Below, piece by piece: positions 63,968 through 64,000 of a stretch of 64,000 nt of DNA. Each line of letters opens with the position of its first letter. Within the stretch, counting starts at the first letter, position 1. A program made the position numbers and the translations under genes. Origin of the DNA: Burkholderia sp. (GTDB lineage Bacteria; Pseudomonadota; Gammaproteobacteria; Burkholderiales; Burkholderiaceae). The notes beneath the pieces were generated by a model. The model was given only the letters and a program-made list of their open reading frames with translations. It ran no database searches and had not been told where the DNA came from. The stretch spans positions 434,001 to 498,000 of the forward strand of contig CP144362.1 in NCBI GenBank assembly GCA_040954445.1, given 5' to 3'.

Positions 63968-64000
63968 CGCGCGCCCTTGACGTTGAGTCACGAACTGGCC

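Noticed and set aside
1-64000. CRISPR arrays, rRNA genes, prophage
   Set aside because: No regularly spaced short repeats, rRNA sequence or phage structural genes were seen.

Overview
The window looks like part of a betaproteobacterial chromosome, most likely Burkholderiaceae. GatC, ArgE and Mfd read as Burkholderia-type proteins. The many decaying insertion sequences suggest a host-restricted lineage such as endofungal Mycetohabitans, but that genus assignment is inference.

About 81% of the window (1-52026) is one leftward, head-to-tail operon of four giant genes, here called A (41365-52026), B (22156-41368), C (1763-22159) and D (1-1766, running off the left edge). They encode a hybrid trans-acyltransferase polyketide synthase / nonribosomal peptide synthetase. 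There are twelve ketosynthase (KS) domains and no integrated AT. Start and stop codons overlap by 4 bp at A/B and B/C (ATGA) and probably at C/D (TTGA). In inferred biosynthetic order: A = ACP / C-A(Gly)-PCP / KS-KR-MT-ACP / KS-ACP; B = C-A(Gly)-PCP / KS-DH-KR-ACP / KS-KR-MT-ACP / KS-DH-KR-ACP / KS; C = ACP / KS-DH-KR-ACP / KS-KR-ACP / KS-DH-KR-MT-ACP-ER / KS-ACP / KS0; D = KS... Both adenylation domains carry the glycine-type code DILQLGLIWK. The loading module, the trans-acting AT and the chain-release domain are not in the window, and I do not recognise the product.

Unusual features of the assembly line are: two ACP-like insertions without the phosphopantetheine serine inside KS-flanking linkers; a KS lacking its second catalytic histidine placed directly before another KS with no ACP between; an ER after its ACP; a KR lacking its catalytic serine; and near-identical DNA tracts shared by the two glycine modules. 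Three single-base frameshifts interrupt genes B and C. Each can be restored by one base, so they are either sequencing errors or recent mutations.

The stretch 52027-58850 is a graveyard of mobile DNA: an IS200/IS605 tnpA pseudogene, an IS91-family transposase remnant, two almost complete but frameshifted IS5-family copies, several truncated pieces, and two small palindromic elements made only of IS ends. Inside it sit an ECF sigma-factor gene (53429-53968), divergent from the synthase operon, and an isolated gatC without gatA or gatB after it.

The right end (58858-63739) is conserved housekeeping DNA on the minus strand: mfd (transcription-repair coupling factor) followed by argE (acetylornithine deacetylase). 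A 34-bp perfect palindrome followed by a T-run lies upstream of mfd.
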